DNA from: VRUE01 sp963817945
Lineage (GTDB): Bacteria > Actinomycetota > Thermoleophilia > Solirubrobacterales > 70-9
NCBI GenBank assembly: GCA_963817945.1
Contig: CAWFQH010000001.1
Location: 1 to 64,000, forward strand
Direction: 5' to 3'
DNA length: 64,000 bases
A program made the position numbers and the translations under genes. Positions 1-8,305 of this stretch are shown in pieces; within the stretch, counting starts at the first letter, position 1, and every line of letters begins with the position of its first letter. The notes under the pieces are model-generated. The model did not search any database. It was not told where the DNA came from and saw only the letters and a list, made by a program, of their open reading frames with translations.

Positions 1-123
1 CGCTACGGACTTGAGCGGATAGACGAGAAGCGTGCCCGCTCCGACCGCGGCCGCCGTTGCCACGAGTCCGAGCCAGAGAGCGGGTGGCTCGACCCCGAGA
101 CCGATTGGTGGCTGCCTGCGCAT
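1..123 (-). CDS. N-terminal fragment of a membrane protein, probably a sensor kinase
   Basis: Only the first 41 codons are in the window; the rest lies before position 1. The ATG is at 123. After a proline-rich leader there is one hydrophobic stretch (about residues 18-35) ending in the motif LLVYPLK. That kind of N-terminus is seen on sensor histidine kinases with a DUF4118-type membrane region, but this is recall of style rather than a domain match. No catalytic part is visible, so the product could be any membrane protein. It is on the same strand as the copper operon but lies beyond a probable terminator. Confidence 0.4.
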   Translation of the reverse strand, partial: MRRQPPIGLGVEPPALWLGLVATAAAVGAGTLLVYPLKSVA

Positions 124-145
124 CAACGTGAGGGTATGGGCTGTA

Positions 146-179
146 AAGCGGCGAGCGGGCTAATTACCGCTCGCCGCTT
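146..179 (-). terminator. Stem-loop downstream of ycnI
   Basis: A 13-bp perfect stem (146-158 with 167-179) closes an 8-nt AT-rich loop. Read on the minus strand it follows the ycnI stop codon at 201, and a short TTT run comes straight after the stem. It probably ends the copper operon transcript. Confidence 0.6.
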
Positions 180-200
180 CGTCCCTAGCCGGGGATCTCC

Positions 201-866
201 CTATGCCTTTCGGCCTGAGCGCACCAGCGCGGCCCCGCCGGCCAGAAGGCCGAGGGCGCCGAGGATCAGCGCCGCGATCCCGAGGCCCTTGCTGGCGCTG
301 TCGGAATCGTCTGACTCCGAGGACTCCGAATCGCCATCCGCACCGTGGTGCCCCTCGCTGCCTTCGGTGACGGCGACCTGGGGCGCCGGCTCCTCGGATT
401 CCGGGGCGCCGATCCAGCGCACCACTTCCCCGTTGTCGTAGGTCTGGATCGCCTTGAACGTCAGGGTGTCTCCGGCTTCGCCGGGGATCTGGACCGAGAT
501 CGGGAAGTCCAGAAACTGCCCTGGCTGGATGCCGACTTTGTCGCTGTCGGCGGTCCAGGTCATTTGGCTCACCTGCTCGGTGATTTCCTCGCCGTGGCTG
601 GTGATCGGCTTGGCCAGTTTCTCCATCTGCACGTCCACCGACCAGCCGGCGACGGGCTGGTAGGAGGCGAAGATGAAGCCGGGCGGGAACTGCACGTCGA
701 CCTTCGTCGTCCCCGAATCGTCCCGCTCGTTGGGAACCCGGACGTCGAGGACGGTGAAGTCGCCGGCTGCGGCTTCCTCCGGCTGGAGCGTGACGTGGGC
801 GCTGGCACTGGCGGGCACCGCGAGGGCGAGCGCCGCGATCAGCGCGAGGGTGATCTTGAGTTTCAT
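201..866 (-). CDS. ycnI: YcnI/DUF1775 family copper-binding protein, membrane anchored
   Basis: 221 aa. An N-terminal signal peptide (about residues 1-23) is followed directly by AHVTLQPEEA, which puts the His used by YcnI-type proteins to bind copper at the mature N-terminus. A DUF1775 beta-sandwich domain covers roughly residues 24-165, then comes an acidic Ser/Glu/Asp linker and a C-terminal membrane helix with a basic tail. The ATG at 866 is chosen because a GAAAGG Shine-Dalgarno lies just upstream and because upstream codons do not resemble a signal peptide. It is the last gene of the cluster with copCD, so a periplasmic or cell-surface copper-handling role is likely. Copper ligation is known for the family; here it is inferred. 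Confidence 0.88.
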   Translation of the reverse strand: MKLKITLALIAALALAVPASASAHVTLQPEEAAAGDFTVLDVRVPNERDDSGTTKVDVQFPPGFIFASYQPVAGWSVDVQMEKLAKPITSHGEEITEQVSQMTWTADSDKVGIQPGQFLDFPISVQIPGEAGDTLTFKAIQTYDNGEVVRWIGAPESEEPAPQVAVTEGSEGHHGADGDSESSESDDSDSASKGLGIAALILGALGLLAGGAALVRSGRKA

Positions 867-924
867 CGTTTCCTTTCGTTGACGGTTACTCCGAACGTGA
901 GCGCCACCCGGAGGGGTGGCGAGC

Positions 925-1242
925 TCAGGGCGGAGGCCCGCGCCCGGCGAGCGCCATCGCCAAGAGGGCGCCGCCGCGTGGAGAGGAGCGAGGAAGGGCA
1001 AGTGGTCGCGCAGGCACGGAGCGCTCGCGACGAAGGTGTGGGTGCCAGGCGCGGCAGACGGCCGCCAACAGCCGCTCGCCGGGATAGCGGTCGAAGGCGA
1101 GCGCCCCTAGCAGGAGCAGAGCCGGCGCCAGGTAGAGCAGGCCCGGTTCGGAGTCGGTGAGCTGGAGGCCGACGAGGGCGCAGATCAACAGGCCCAGGCC
1201 GGCAAGGATTGGTGCCTTCTCTCGCAGCGAATCGCCCCTCAT
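925..1242 (-). CDS. Small two-helix membrane protein of the copper operon
   Basis: 105 aa, not recognised by family. Two hydrophobic segments (about residues 11-27 and 35-50) are followed by a basic, Arg/Pro-rich cytoplasmic-like tail. The ATG at 1242 overlaps the copCD stop in an ATGA junction, which is strong evidence for translational coupling and for this start. ycnI begins 58 bp downstream. Its place between copCD and ycnI suggests an accessory to copper transport, but no metal-binding motif is visible. Confidence 0.6.
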   Translation of the reverse strand: MRGDSLREKAPILAGLGLLICALVGLQLTDSEPGLLYLAPALLLLGALAFDRYPGERLLAAVCRAWHPHLRRERSVPARPLALPRSSPRGGALLAMALAGRGPPP

Positions 1243-2981
1243 CGGATCGGCACCTCGACCTGGGCCGTGTACTCGTCGAAGGCCGAGACGCGCATGGTCA
1301 CGACGAGGTCCCAATCCCCGGCGACGCCGAGCAGCGCCCCCTGCACCGTGTAGTGACCGGGGCCGGCGCGCCGGGCTTCGAGCGGCAGCGGGCCAATCGA
1401 GTTCTCAGGTTCGGTGGCGGCGATCTCCAGCTCCTTGACCCGCGAGAACTGCGCGCCGCTGGTGGCGTCGAAGAGGTAGAGGTGGACCTGATTGGAGCCG
1501 ACCCGCGCCGGGTCAACCGTGATCTCCAGCTCGGCAGGGCCAAGCGAGGCGCTGCCCGAGAACGGTCCCGACTGCACCGCCGTCGCTGGGGCGTAGCCGG
1601 CCAGCGCCGCGGTGACGCCGAGGACGACCACGATCAGGGCCACCTCCCCGCGCAGCGCGCGGCGCAGCAGCAGCCCGGCGCGGCCGGGTGCCTCACCGCC
1701 AGCCGCGATCCGCTCGAGGCGCGGGACGGAGCGATAGCGGTTGTAGGCGCCGAGGGGGATCAGCGCGCCGACGAGGAGGACGAACTTGATTAGGACGGCG
1801 CGCCCGTAGGCAGTGTCGATCAGGTTGTCGAGGTCGCGGACGTAGGCGTATGCCTGGCCGAGGCCGGTGAGCAGGATCGCGGCGACGCAGAGCAGCGCGA
1901 CCGGCGAGAAGCGCGCCAACACCGCCGCGATCAGGCGGCTGCGATCCGGCGCCTCCAGCTCGCGGGTCGCGGCGGGAAGGATCAGGACAAGCGAGGCCAG
2001 CCCGCCGACCCAGATCGACATTGCGACGACGTGGAGGACGTTGGCCGGGAAGAGAAGCGCAACCGGGTCCTGCGTGCTCGGGTGGCCGGAAAGCGCCGGC
2101 TCCATGGCGATGAAGGCGAGCGGGACGAAGAGCGGCGCGATGCGCCAGGACGAAGGGCGGCGAAGCGCCGGCACCACGCCCAGCCCGAGCAGAATCCAGG
2201 CCAGGGCGGTGAACCCCCAGACGGTGCCGAAGCGGGTCCCAAGCTCCTCGCGCAGGATCGTGGAGTCGAGCGCTGCGGTCGCGGAAATCCCCGCCGCCTG
2301 GGCCGCCTCGAAGACGATCGCGGCGACGGCGCTGATCGCGCCCGCGGTGGCGGCGACAAGCAGCACGATCCCCAGGCGATGTTCGAAGGCGATGCCCGCC
2401 CGCCCCCAGCGCTCGCCGTTGCCGCCTGCCAGCCGCCGCGCCGGACGCCAGGCCCACAGCAGGAAGGCAAGGGCGCCGAGCGCGGCCACCAGCGCCGCGT
2501 ACTGGACGCCGCGAGCGATCCCCATCCCGATCTCCGTCGCGGTCCCCGCATCGCGGCCGGCGACCAGCTCGGCAACGGTATCCTTCGGCGCCCGCCCGGC
2601 CTTGCCGATCGAGAAGACGTAGCCGCCAGAGACGATGTGCCCGTCGGCGGAGACAACCCGATAGGTGGCGGTGTAGCTGCCGTCGGGCAGGCCGGGCTTC
2701 AGGTGGACGCCGAGCTTCTCCCCCTCCCCGCCCGGATGGAAGGCATCTCCCGCATCGGCCCGCTCCCCCTCGACGTCATAGACGCGGACGGCGCCGAAGT
2801 TGCCCTCGACTGGCTCGCTGAAGCGGAAAACAACCGCGCTCGGCTGCTGCTTCGCCGTCGCCCCGCGCGGCGGCGAGGTGCCCTCCAGGGTCGCATGGGC
2901 GAGGGCGCTCGGCGCGAGCAGCAACGCCGCCGCCAGCGTGGCGGCGAGGGCGAGCGCGAGCCTGTTCAGAGCGCGAGGCAC
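1239..2981 (-). CDS. copC/copD: CopC-CopD fusion protein (copper resistance/uptake)
   Basis: 580 aa. Signal peptide 1-28, then mature N-terminal His29 in HATLEGTSPP, the start of a CopC domain (to about residue 125) that also carries the conserved DGHIVSGGYVF segment. A multi-helix CopD membrane domain follows, about eight helices, and the last 100 residues form another extracytoplasmic domain. CopC binds copper outside the membrane and CopD is thought to move it inward; fusion of the two is common in Gram-positive bacteria. The start is GTG, immediately after the TAG stop of the upstream gene. The downstream membrane gene overlaps its stop by 4 bp. Confidence 0.92.
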   Translation of the reverse strand: MPRALNRLALALAATLAAALLLAPSALAHATLEGTSPPRGATAKQQPSAVVFRFSEPVEGNFGAVRVYDVEGERADAGDAFHPGGEGEKLGVHLKPGLPDGSYTATYRVVSADGHIVSGGYVFSIGKAGRAPKDTVAELVAGRDAGTATEIGMGIARGVQYAALVAALGALAFLLWAWRPARRLAGGNGERWGRAGIAFEHRLGIVLLVAATAGAISAVAAIVFEAAQAAGISATAALDSTILREELGTRFGTVWGFTALAWILLGLGVVPALRRPSSWRIAPLFVPLAFIAMEPALSGHPSTQDPVALLFPANVLHVVAMSIWVGGLASLVLILPAATRELEAPDRSRLIAAVLARFSPVALLCVAAILLTGLGQAYAYVRDLDNLIDTAYGRAVLIKFVLLVGALIPLGAYNRYRSVPRLERIAAGGEAPGRAGLLLRRALRGEVALIVVVLGVTAALAGYAPATAVQSGPFSGSASLGPAELEITVDPARVGSNQVHLYLFDATSGAQFSRVKELEIAATEPENSIGPLPLEARRAGPGHYTVQGALLGVAGDWDLVVTMRVSAFDEYTAQVEVPIR

Positions 2982-3659
2982 CTACCAGGCTTCCTTCGTC
3001 GGGCGCTCGTCGTCTTCGTCTTCGCCCCGCCGACGTCGCCGGGCGATCAGAGCCGCTACGCCGCCGAGGAGGATGATCGCGATGCTGGCGATCAGGAACG
3101 GGGTCTTCGAGGTATCGGCGGGGCCGACCCAGAGCAGGGTGCCCTCGACCGCGCCCTTCTCGCCGTCGATCCGCAGCGGGATCTCGTAGTCGAAGACCTT
3201 GGTGCGCTTGCTCTCGTCTTTGACCTGCGGCGGGGTGCCGGTCGCCATGTAGTGCATGCGGTGGTCGTGCCAGCGCAGGGTCCCCGAGTCGTCGACCGTT
3301 CTCCAGAGAGGCGGCGCCTTGGGGCCGGCGCTCTCCGGCACCTGGGCTTCGGCATAGCGGTCGGTGTTGAGGTAGGTCGCGGGCGAGCGCTGGTTCTTCT
3401 GCACGGTGCCGTCGCGCAGGACGCGAGCGAACGGCTCGCTCTCGTAGCCGAAGATCGTCACCTCGTGGCCTTCGCGGACGACCAGCTCCATGTCGGCGTC
3501 GTAGTTGAGGACTTCAAAGCTGATGCCCGGCACGCTCGGGCGCACCGAGTCGATTTCGGAGCGGAAGTCGGGGTTGCCTTCGTGGCCCAGGGCCGGGGAA
3601 GCCATGAGCGGGCAGAGCAACGTTGTCGTGGCGGCGAGTGCCGCCCAGCGCTTTCGCAC
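2982..3659 (-). CDS. Secreted, membrane-anchored His-containing protein of the copper operon
   Basis: 225 aa. Signal peptide with cleavage predicted before HEGNP (His26), an extracytoplasmic domain of about 155 residues containing an HDHRMH cluster near residue 130, one C-terminal membrane helix (about 186-205) and a tail of Arg followed by Asp/Glu. Proteins of this build often precede CopC in actinobacteria, but I know no assigned function. The His at the mature N-terminus and the HDHRMH cluster are plausible copper ligands (inference). It ends directly at the copCD start, so the two are probably coupled. GAAAGGAAC serves as ribosome-binding site. Confidence 0.75.
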   Translation of the reverse strand: MRKRWAALAATTTLLCPLMASPALGHEGNPDFRSEIDSVRPSVPGISFEVLNYDADMELVVREGHEVTIFGYESEPFARVLRDGTVQKNQRSPATYLNTDRYAEAQVPESAGPKAPPLWRTVDDSGTLRWHDHRMHYMATGTPPQVKDESKRTKVFDYEIPLRIDGEKGAVEGTLLWVGPADTSKTPFLIASIAIILLGGVAALIARRRRRGEDEDDERPTKEAW

Positions 3660-3711
3660 GGGTTCCTTTCGATCGGGCGCGAGGCGTGACCGAAAGGGTC
3701 GGCGCCTGGCG

Positions 3712-4044
3712 CTAGTTCTGCGTGAGCAGGAGCGCGGGCGGCGGGCGCTTCGCCAGCGAGAACGCGATCAGGCCGGTGCCACGCGGGCGCCAGCTCTCAG
3801 GTGTCGATGGAAGCGGCCAGGCCGAGGACGTGGTCGCTCGCCGAGGCGGACGGGCTCGCCGCGCGGCGAGTTTGACGATCAGCTCCTCGCCGATGTAGTG
3901 GCCACCGATCAACGGGATGGCGATCAGCAGCGCCGGGGCCATGAACAGCAGGGCCTCGGTCGAGCCGGTAACGGCGAGCGCGGCAACCCAGCAGATGGTG
4001 ATCGTCAGCGCCTTCTTGTCCGTGTACCGCCTCGCGAGCCGCAT
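3712..4044 (-). CDS. Small membrane protein upstream of the copper genes
   Basis: 110 aa. Starts MRLARRYTDKKALTI, followed by two hydrophobic segments (about residues 13-30 and 33-50), then a basic, Pro-rich tail. The first part looks like a genuine membrane protein; the tail is less convincing and its composition resembles shadow translation, so the C-terminus could be shifted by an indel. It lies 52 bp before the secreted protein gene on the same strand and may open the copper operon. No function is recognised. Confidence 0.5.
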   Translation of the reverse strand: MRLARRYTDKKALTITICWVAALAVTGSTEALLFMAPALLIAIPLIGGHYIGEELIVKLAARRARPPRRATTSSAWPLPSTPESWRPRGTGLIAFSLAKRPPPALLLTQN

Positions 4045-4109
4045 GAATGTCGAAGGGTAATCAAGGCGGTCCTGCCAAGTAGCCTGGCGCAGCGCCGCCC
4101 CTTTCGGAG

Positions 4110-5921
4110 TCACCTCCGCAGTTGACCCGAGGCAATCGGTGGCCTGCTGGACGAGAGGGAGTGACCACGTCGTCGGCGGGCCGCCACTTCGACTGCGCTT
4201 CGCGGTGGGCGCCGGTACGGAAGATCCTCTCCTTCATCCCGAAGTTCGCGTACATAAGGGCCAACGGCCTTCCTCGACAGATCCAGTGCTTCGGCTATCT
4301 CCGCTTCAGGACATCCCTCGCGCCAAAGTCGCATGAGCAACTGGTCGCGCTCTGCCTTGGTCGGACGCTCGCCTGGCAAGAATTCCGGTGGCGCCAGGGG
4401 ACGGAAATGCCAATTGGCGACCCCGGCGAAGATCTGCTCGAAGCTGATTCCGAGAGCGCTAGCGATGCGGACCACCGTGAAAATCCTGAAGTTCCGCTTT
4501 CCCCGCTCGAAGTCCACGAGATCGCTACGACTCATGGATGCCCGGTCGGCCAGCGCTTGCTGGGAGAGCTCTGCCTGGAGCCGGGCCTGCCTCGCGTTGG
4601 CTCCAAGCCGATCAATCGCCGTGTGAGGCTCGGGCGGGGAGTCCTCCACCCAGAAGAAGTGCGACGCCGGATCCCAGATGACGCCGGCCGTAAGGAGGCC
4701 GCATCGCACGTTGAGGCTCCCCGCGAGTTTGAGAATGAGAGCGAGCTGCGGAATCTTCGACCTCCCCCGCTCGATCCGCGAGAGGTGGCTGAAGTGCGTC
4801 TCCGTGGCTTCGGCGAGCTGCCGAAGCGTCAACCCAGACTCGGCGCGACGAAACCTGACGTTGACTCCGATCCTGCCGGCTATGTCCTCACTGGAGGCTT
4901 CGTCAATCCTCGGCATCGCGGCGTCGTGCTGAGGCTCCTCGTGCCAGATCAAGGCAGGCGCAGGGCATGCTGGACGCCGCTGGCGGGCACGGGCGTGGAC
5001 CCCTCTCGTGGGTGGGCGGCGATAGCTGAGGGGCTCGCCGCGCTCTCGCAACCGATGCACCGTCGCCGAGACCGTTCCGGGTGAAGTGCCCACCGCCTCG
5101 GCAATTTCACGCGCGGTTTTGCCCTCGTTCCAAAGGCGCCGGATGGGGATGTCGAGGCTACATCCGGCCCGTCGAGCCCGACTCGCCGCGCCGGGCTGTG
5201 GGTCGGCACTCCAGATAATGCCTCCGAGCAGGAGGTCCGGCGGCACTTCAAGCGAGCGGGCCAGCGCGAGGAGGACCGCGACCGACGTCTCCCGAACGCC
5301 TCTCTCGATCAACGAAAGGCCGTTTTTGCCGAGGCCGGCCTTTCGCGCAAGCTTCGCCTGGGTTAGATGGCGGCGTTCGCGAGCACCCCGGACATTCGCC
5401 CCGAAGATCGCAGCCGCCTCTACGCGGTCGCTGACCTCCTGCGGCAAGGGCGGCTCGAAGGCCGACACGTTGCCGGGTACAACCTCGAAGAACCCCGATA
5501 GCCGTTCCACCCCTCGGCGCTGCTCGAAGCCACGGACTATCTGACCCGGGTTCCAGTGGATGCGGTCGGTTAGCTGCTCGATCGAGGTGCCCAGCGAGCA
5601 GGTGAGCCGCAAGGCCGTAGTCAGGCGCAAGTTGTTGGCGTCGTCACCTTCCAGATGGGCAAGGTGCTGAGTCCCAACCCGGCTCTCAAGCGCGCCGCGC
5701 TCAAGACCGGCGCCGACGCGGAGCTGGCGGAGATTGACCGCAAGTCGGTCTACGTACGCGCTGCCAGGGCCGATTTCGGGAATGCAGTCCTCGCACCTCG
5801 CCGGAGCGTCACCGTCCGGTTCGGCGTCGAGCAGCTCGCGACCGCACTCGACGCAATGGGGCAGCTCGGAATCAACGTCTTCCTCGGAATGCGCGCTATC
5901 TGAGCCGGGCCGCTCCTTCAT
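4110..5921 (-). CDS. Multi-HTH DNA-binding protein with internally duplicated architecture
   Basis: 603 aa. A zinc-ribbon-like Cys pair set (C23, C26, C43, C46) opens the protein. Then comes an XRE-type HTH (about 58-118), a second XRE HTH (172-232) and a homeodomain/resolvase-like HTH (254-303) ending in LSYRRPP. The same order repeats in the second half: XRE (350-413), XRE (437-497) and a resolvase-like HTH (523-572) ending in LPYRRPP. The protein is therefore a tandem duplication of an XRE-XRE-HTH module, with no catalytic or ligand domain that I can see. The ATG at 5921 is chosen because upstream in-frame codons are Arg/Ser-rich noise. It overlaps the end of the upstream XRE gene by 26 bp, suggesting coupling. 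Probably a transcriptional regulator; targets unknown. Confidence 0.8.
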   Translation of the reverse strand: MKERPGSDSAHSEEDVDSELPHCVECGRELLDAEPDGDAPARCEDCIPEIGPGSAYVDRLAVNLRQLRVGAGLERGALESRVGTQHLAHLEGDDANNLRLTTALRLTCSLGTSIEQLTDRIHWNPGQIVRGFEQRRGVERLSGFFEVVPGNVSAFEPPLPQEVSDRVEAAAIFGANVRGARERRHLTQAKLARKAGLGKNGLSLIERGVRETSVAVLLALARSLEVPPDLLLGGIIWSADPQPGAASRARRAGCSLDIPIRRLWNEGKTAREIAEAVGTSPGTVSATVHRLRERGEPLSYRRPPTRGVHARARQRRPACPAPALIWHEEPQHDAAMPRIDEASSEDIAGRIGVNVRFRRAESGLTLRQLAEATETHFSHLSRIERGRSKIPQLALILKLAGSLNVRCGLLTAGVIWDPASHFFWVEDSPPEPHTAIDRLGANARQARLQAELSQQALADRASMSRSDLVDFERGKRNFRIFTVVRIASALGISFEQIFAGVANWHFRPLAPPEFLPGERPTKAERDQLLMRLWREGCPEAEIAEALDLSRKAVGPYVRELRDEGEDLPYRRPPRSAVEVAARRRRGHSLSSSRPPIASGQLRR

Positions 5922-6321
5922 CGCGGGGCTCGGGGGAGGCGCCGTTTGTCGCTCTTCGAGGGCCGAGGCGGGAGACAGAGGACCCCGCTTGCGCGGGGTC
6001 CTCTGCACCTCCCGGTGGCCTGAACCTCGGCCCTCGAACAGCGACCAATGGCGCTGGATCTGGCTCAGGGCGCGCACCGTCACCTTCGAGGCGGTCGACG
6101 CCCTCGAGCAGGCGACTCGCCGAGATATCCAAGGCGTGCGCGACCCTGATGATGGTCGTGAGTCGCGGCTCCCGGCCCGCGTGCTCCAGGTGGCCGATCT
6201 CGGTGCGATGCAGCCCGGCACGATCGCCGAGGGTCTCCATCGAGATGCCCGCCTCCCGTCGAATGCGCCTCAGCTCCTTGCCGAAGCGCACGACGTGCTC
6301 GTGGCGCTCAACCGCGTCCAC
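5896..6321 (-). CDS. XRE-family HTH protein with palindrome-encoded tail
   Basis: 141 aa. A standard XRE/Cro HTH lies at about residues 10-73, with the usual sequence order GKELRRIRRE, then LGDRAGLHRTEIGHLE, then LLEG. Residues from about 92 to 125 are encoded by a large inverted repeat (5948-6045), and the rest of the tail is low complexity, so the native protein may have ended earlier. The gene sits between the double winged-helix gene and the 603-residue multi-HTH gene on the same strand. A regulator is likely; no partner is identifiable. Confidence 0.75.
   Translation of the reverse strand: MDAVERHEHVVRFGKELRRIRREAGISMETLGDRAGLHRTEIGHLEHAGREPRLTTIIRVAHALDISASRLLEGVDRLEGDGARPEPDPAPLVAVRGPRFRPPGGAEDPAQAGSSVSRLGPRRATNGASPEPRDEGAARLR
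5948..6045. repeat. Nested long inverted repeat inside the XRE gene
   Basis: The outer arms 5948-5968 and 6025-6045 are 21 bp long with one mismatch. An intermediate GGGAG/CTCCC pair (5970-5974 with 6009-6013) continues the stem, and an inner 13-bp perfect stem (5976-5988 with 5993-6005) closes a TTGC loop. The whole 98 bp could fold as one hairpin. It lies in the 3' coding part of the XRE gene, just before the start of the multi-HTH gene. Confidence 0.85.
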
Positions 6322-6363
6322 GCCGGCTCTCCGGATCGCGACTACTGAAGCGGCGCGGGCGCT

Positions 6364-6840
6364 TCATTTCTTTTTCTCCGTCAACCCGTACCTGCGCGGC
6401 TTGGCCTGGACGAGCCGTACCTGTTTCCCGTCCATGCGAGCCAGACAGTTCGCCACCGCCCCCGAGGAGCGCTCGATCCCCTTGGCGATCGCGCTCGGGC
6501 TGTGGGGCGCGTCCTGTTTGTGCCGGCGCATGTAGTCGAGGAGGTGCTTGTCGAGCTCGCCCGGCCGCAGGCGATCGCTTGCCGATCCCCCAGAGGCTCG
6601 TTTGGCCTGTTTGCCCGCCTGCTTCCTGCCCGGCAGCGAGAAGACATCGGGCAGCTTGCGGCGGCCCTCGCGCCCGCCCTCCTCACGGTGGACTTTCTTG
6701 TCGACGGTCAGACCGGCGAGATACTTGCGTGCGCTGGTGGGGCTGATCTTCAGCGCCGCGCAGATGTCATCGACAGTCGCCGTCTCCTTCTCTTTGAGGA
6801 AGTCGATGATCTCCTGATCGACCTGCTTCTTCTCACTCAT
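6364..6840 (-). CDS. Double winged-helix DNA-binding protein
   Basis: 158 aa. The N-terminal winged helix (about residues 5-60) contains VDDICAALKISPTSARKYLAGL, with the recognition helix in its second half. A basic Lys/Arg-rich linker (65-90) leads to a second wHTH-like domain (about 95-155) with SPSAIAKGIERSSGAVANCL. The ATG at 6840 overlaps the stop of the upstream gene in an ATGA junction. No effector domain is visible. Together with its neighbours it forms a run of DNA-binding genes; it could act with the tandem paralogues encoded upstream, but that is inference from operon structure only. Confidence 0.75.
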   Translation of the reverse strand: MSEKKQVDQEIIDFLKEKETATVDDICAALKISPTSARKYLAGLTVDKKVHREEGGREGRRKLPDVFSLPGRKQAGKQAKRASGGSASDRLRPGELDKHLLDYMRRHKQDAPHSPSAIAKGIERSSGAVANCLARMDGKQVRLVQAKPRRYGLTEKKK

Positions 6841-7907
6841 GCCGCTCTCCTTCCTAGCTCGGCGTCGTCTCGATCCCATGCCCAGATCGAGCGGCGCCCG
6901 GGCCACGGCCCGGGGTTCTCGTCTACATCTGGAAGCTCGTCGTCGGGCTCGAACCACTCCTCCAGGCAGTGGATGGCCGACGCCACACGCCAAGTCGACC
7001 AGCGCAGCCGCTCGCTCAAGTCGAGCCATTCCTGGGATAAGGAGGGCTCGCGCTGATAGAGGAGCTGATAGGCGTCACCGATGGCGTCGGTCTGCGCGTA
7101 CCGGAACCCGTCAGCCCGCACAGCCGCCTGTTCGCGGGCGTGCCGCCAGGCGCGATGCTGAGGCGACTCCGGCAGGTCGCCGACCGCGCCGGCCTCGCGC
7201 TCCTTGGCCAGGCGCTCCCGCCCCACCGAGGTCAGGCTCCAATACGGCTCGCCCCGCCTCTCGATGCTGGTCAACAGACCGGCTTGCCGCAGCTCTTCGA
7301 GCCGGGGGAAGAACAGGCGATTCGTGGGTGGCGCCCACTTGAATCCGAGGTGCCCCATGAGGGCGGACGTCAAGACCTCCGCTTCCTGCTCGTGCAGCAC
7401 AGCGCGCTCGGCAGCCGCCAGGATCAGGCCATCAGTGACGGGGACGTAGGAGCCCAGCTCGTGCCTCGCGGCGTCCTCGGCCGAGACACCGCTGATCGGC
7501 TCGGGGTCCTCCTCGTCGTGGTCTGAGGAATCGAGCCGCCACAGCAGCTCCTCGCATACTTCAACCGCTCGCCGGAAGCGCCGCCAACGCTCATCGACGC
7601 TTTCCTCCGGCTCTCGCTCATGCCGTGGCGAAAGCGGGGCGAGACGGGCATCGCGGCGAAGCCGCTTCAAGGTTTCGGCGAGCTTCTCGGGCGGCATGGT
7701 CAACTCCACCGCCTCCTGGTCGGACTCAGAGACCCAGCCGATGTCCTCCATCAGCCGCAGGTCGTCAGCGAGCCGCTCGTAAAGCTCGACGACCGTGATC
7801 CCTTCCGCCTTGGCGAGCCCGGAGGGATTCCCAACCAGGATGAACAGGCGCCGCGACAGCAACTCCTCAAGGGTGCGTCGCTCGTCAGGGTTCACCGACA
7901 GGGTCAT
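6837..7907 (-). CDS. Unrecognised protein: paralogue domain fused to a winged-helix-like region
   Basis: 356 aa. Residues 1-95 match the full length of the two small proteins encoded just upstream: a TLSVNPDERR-like start, a middle Gly/Ala helix region and the signature VELTMPPEKLAETLKRLRRD. The rest is not recognised, although the stretch around residues 175-245, with an alternating helical pattern and LTSVGRERL, resembles a PadR-like or similar winged helix. The C-terminal part is Trp-rich and acidic. Start ATG 7907 overlaps the upstream stop (ATGA). It may be the effector-bearing member of the paralogous trio; no enzyme motif is seen. Confidence 0.7.
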   Translation of the reverse strand: MTLSVNPDERRTLEELLSRRLFILVGNPSGLAKAEGITVVELYERLADDLRLMEDIGWVSESDQEAVELTMPPEKLAETLKRLRRDARLAPLSPRHEREPEESVDERWRRFRRAVEVCEELLWRLDSSDHDEEDPEPISGVSAEDAARHELGSYVPVTDGLILAAAERAVLHEQEAEVLTSALMGHLGFKWAPPTNRLFFPRLEELRQAGLLTSIERRGEPYWSLTSVGRERLAKEREAGAVGDLPESPQHRAWRHAREQAAVRADGFRYAQTDAIGDAYQLLYQREPSLSQEWLDLSERLRWSTWRVASAIHCLEEWFEPDDELPDVDENPGPWPGRRSIWAWDRDDAELGRRAA

Positions 7908-8305
7908 GCGCCTTCCCCTGACGACGACGGCGGGTCGAGCTGCTCCAAGAGCAACTTGCAGGTGTAGGCGCCACTGCAGAGGCGGCCCTTGCGCACCTTT
8001 TCGTCCTCCCGCGGCTCCCACGGCATTGGCCTCTCCGTCTGTGCGCGTTCGGCATCGTCGCGCAGCCGAGTGAGCGTCGCGCGGAGCCTCTCGACGGGCA
8101 TGGTCAGATCGAACAAGTCGCGCTCAGCAAGGTCGTCTTTGAGACGCCCCTCCTCCCTGATCTCCTCGCAGACCTGCTGGTTGCTGACGCCCTCTGCTCG
8201 CCCGAGTTCGGCGGGACCCCCACCGAAGATGAGCCCGCGCCGCCAGATCAGGTCGTAAAGCGCATCCCGGTGAGGCCGAGAGATGGTCAGGGTGGGCGCC
8301 GTCAT
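7904..8305 (-). CDS. Small unrecognised protein, second of three tandem paralogues
   Basis: 133 aa. It shares with its two neighbours an N-terminal TLTISRPHRDALYDLI strand-helix, a middle segment with Glu-rich helices and the motif FDLTMPVERLRATL (about residues 65-80). The C-terminus has two Cys and ends in acidic and Ser-rich sequence. It is coupled by ATGA overlaps at both ends. I do not recognise the family. The predominantly helical, charged composition suggests a soluble cytoplasmic protein. Confidence 0.7.
   Translation of the reverse strand: MTAPTLTISRPHRDALYDLIWRRGLIFGGGPAELGRAEGVSNQQVCEEIREEGRLKDDLAERDLFDLTMPVERLRATLTRLRDDAERAQTERPMPWEPREDEKVRKGRLCSGAYTCKLLLEQLDPPSSSGEGA

Noticed and set aside
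2031..3689. Long plus-strand open frame opposite the copper genes
   Set aside because: It is antisense to copCD and its neighbour, is Arg/Gly/Asp-rich without domain features, and follows from third-position GC bias of the real genes.
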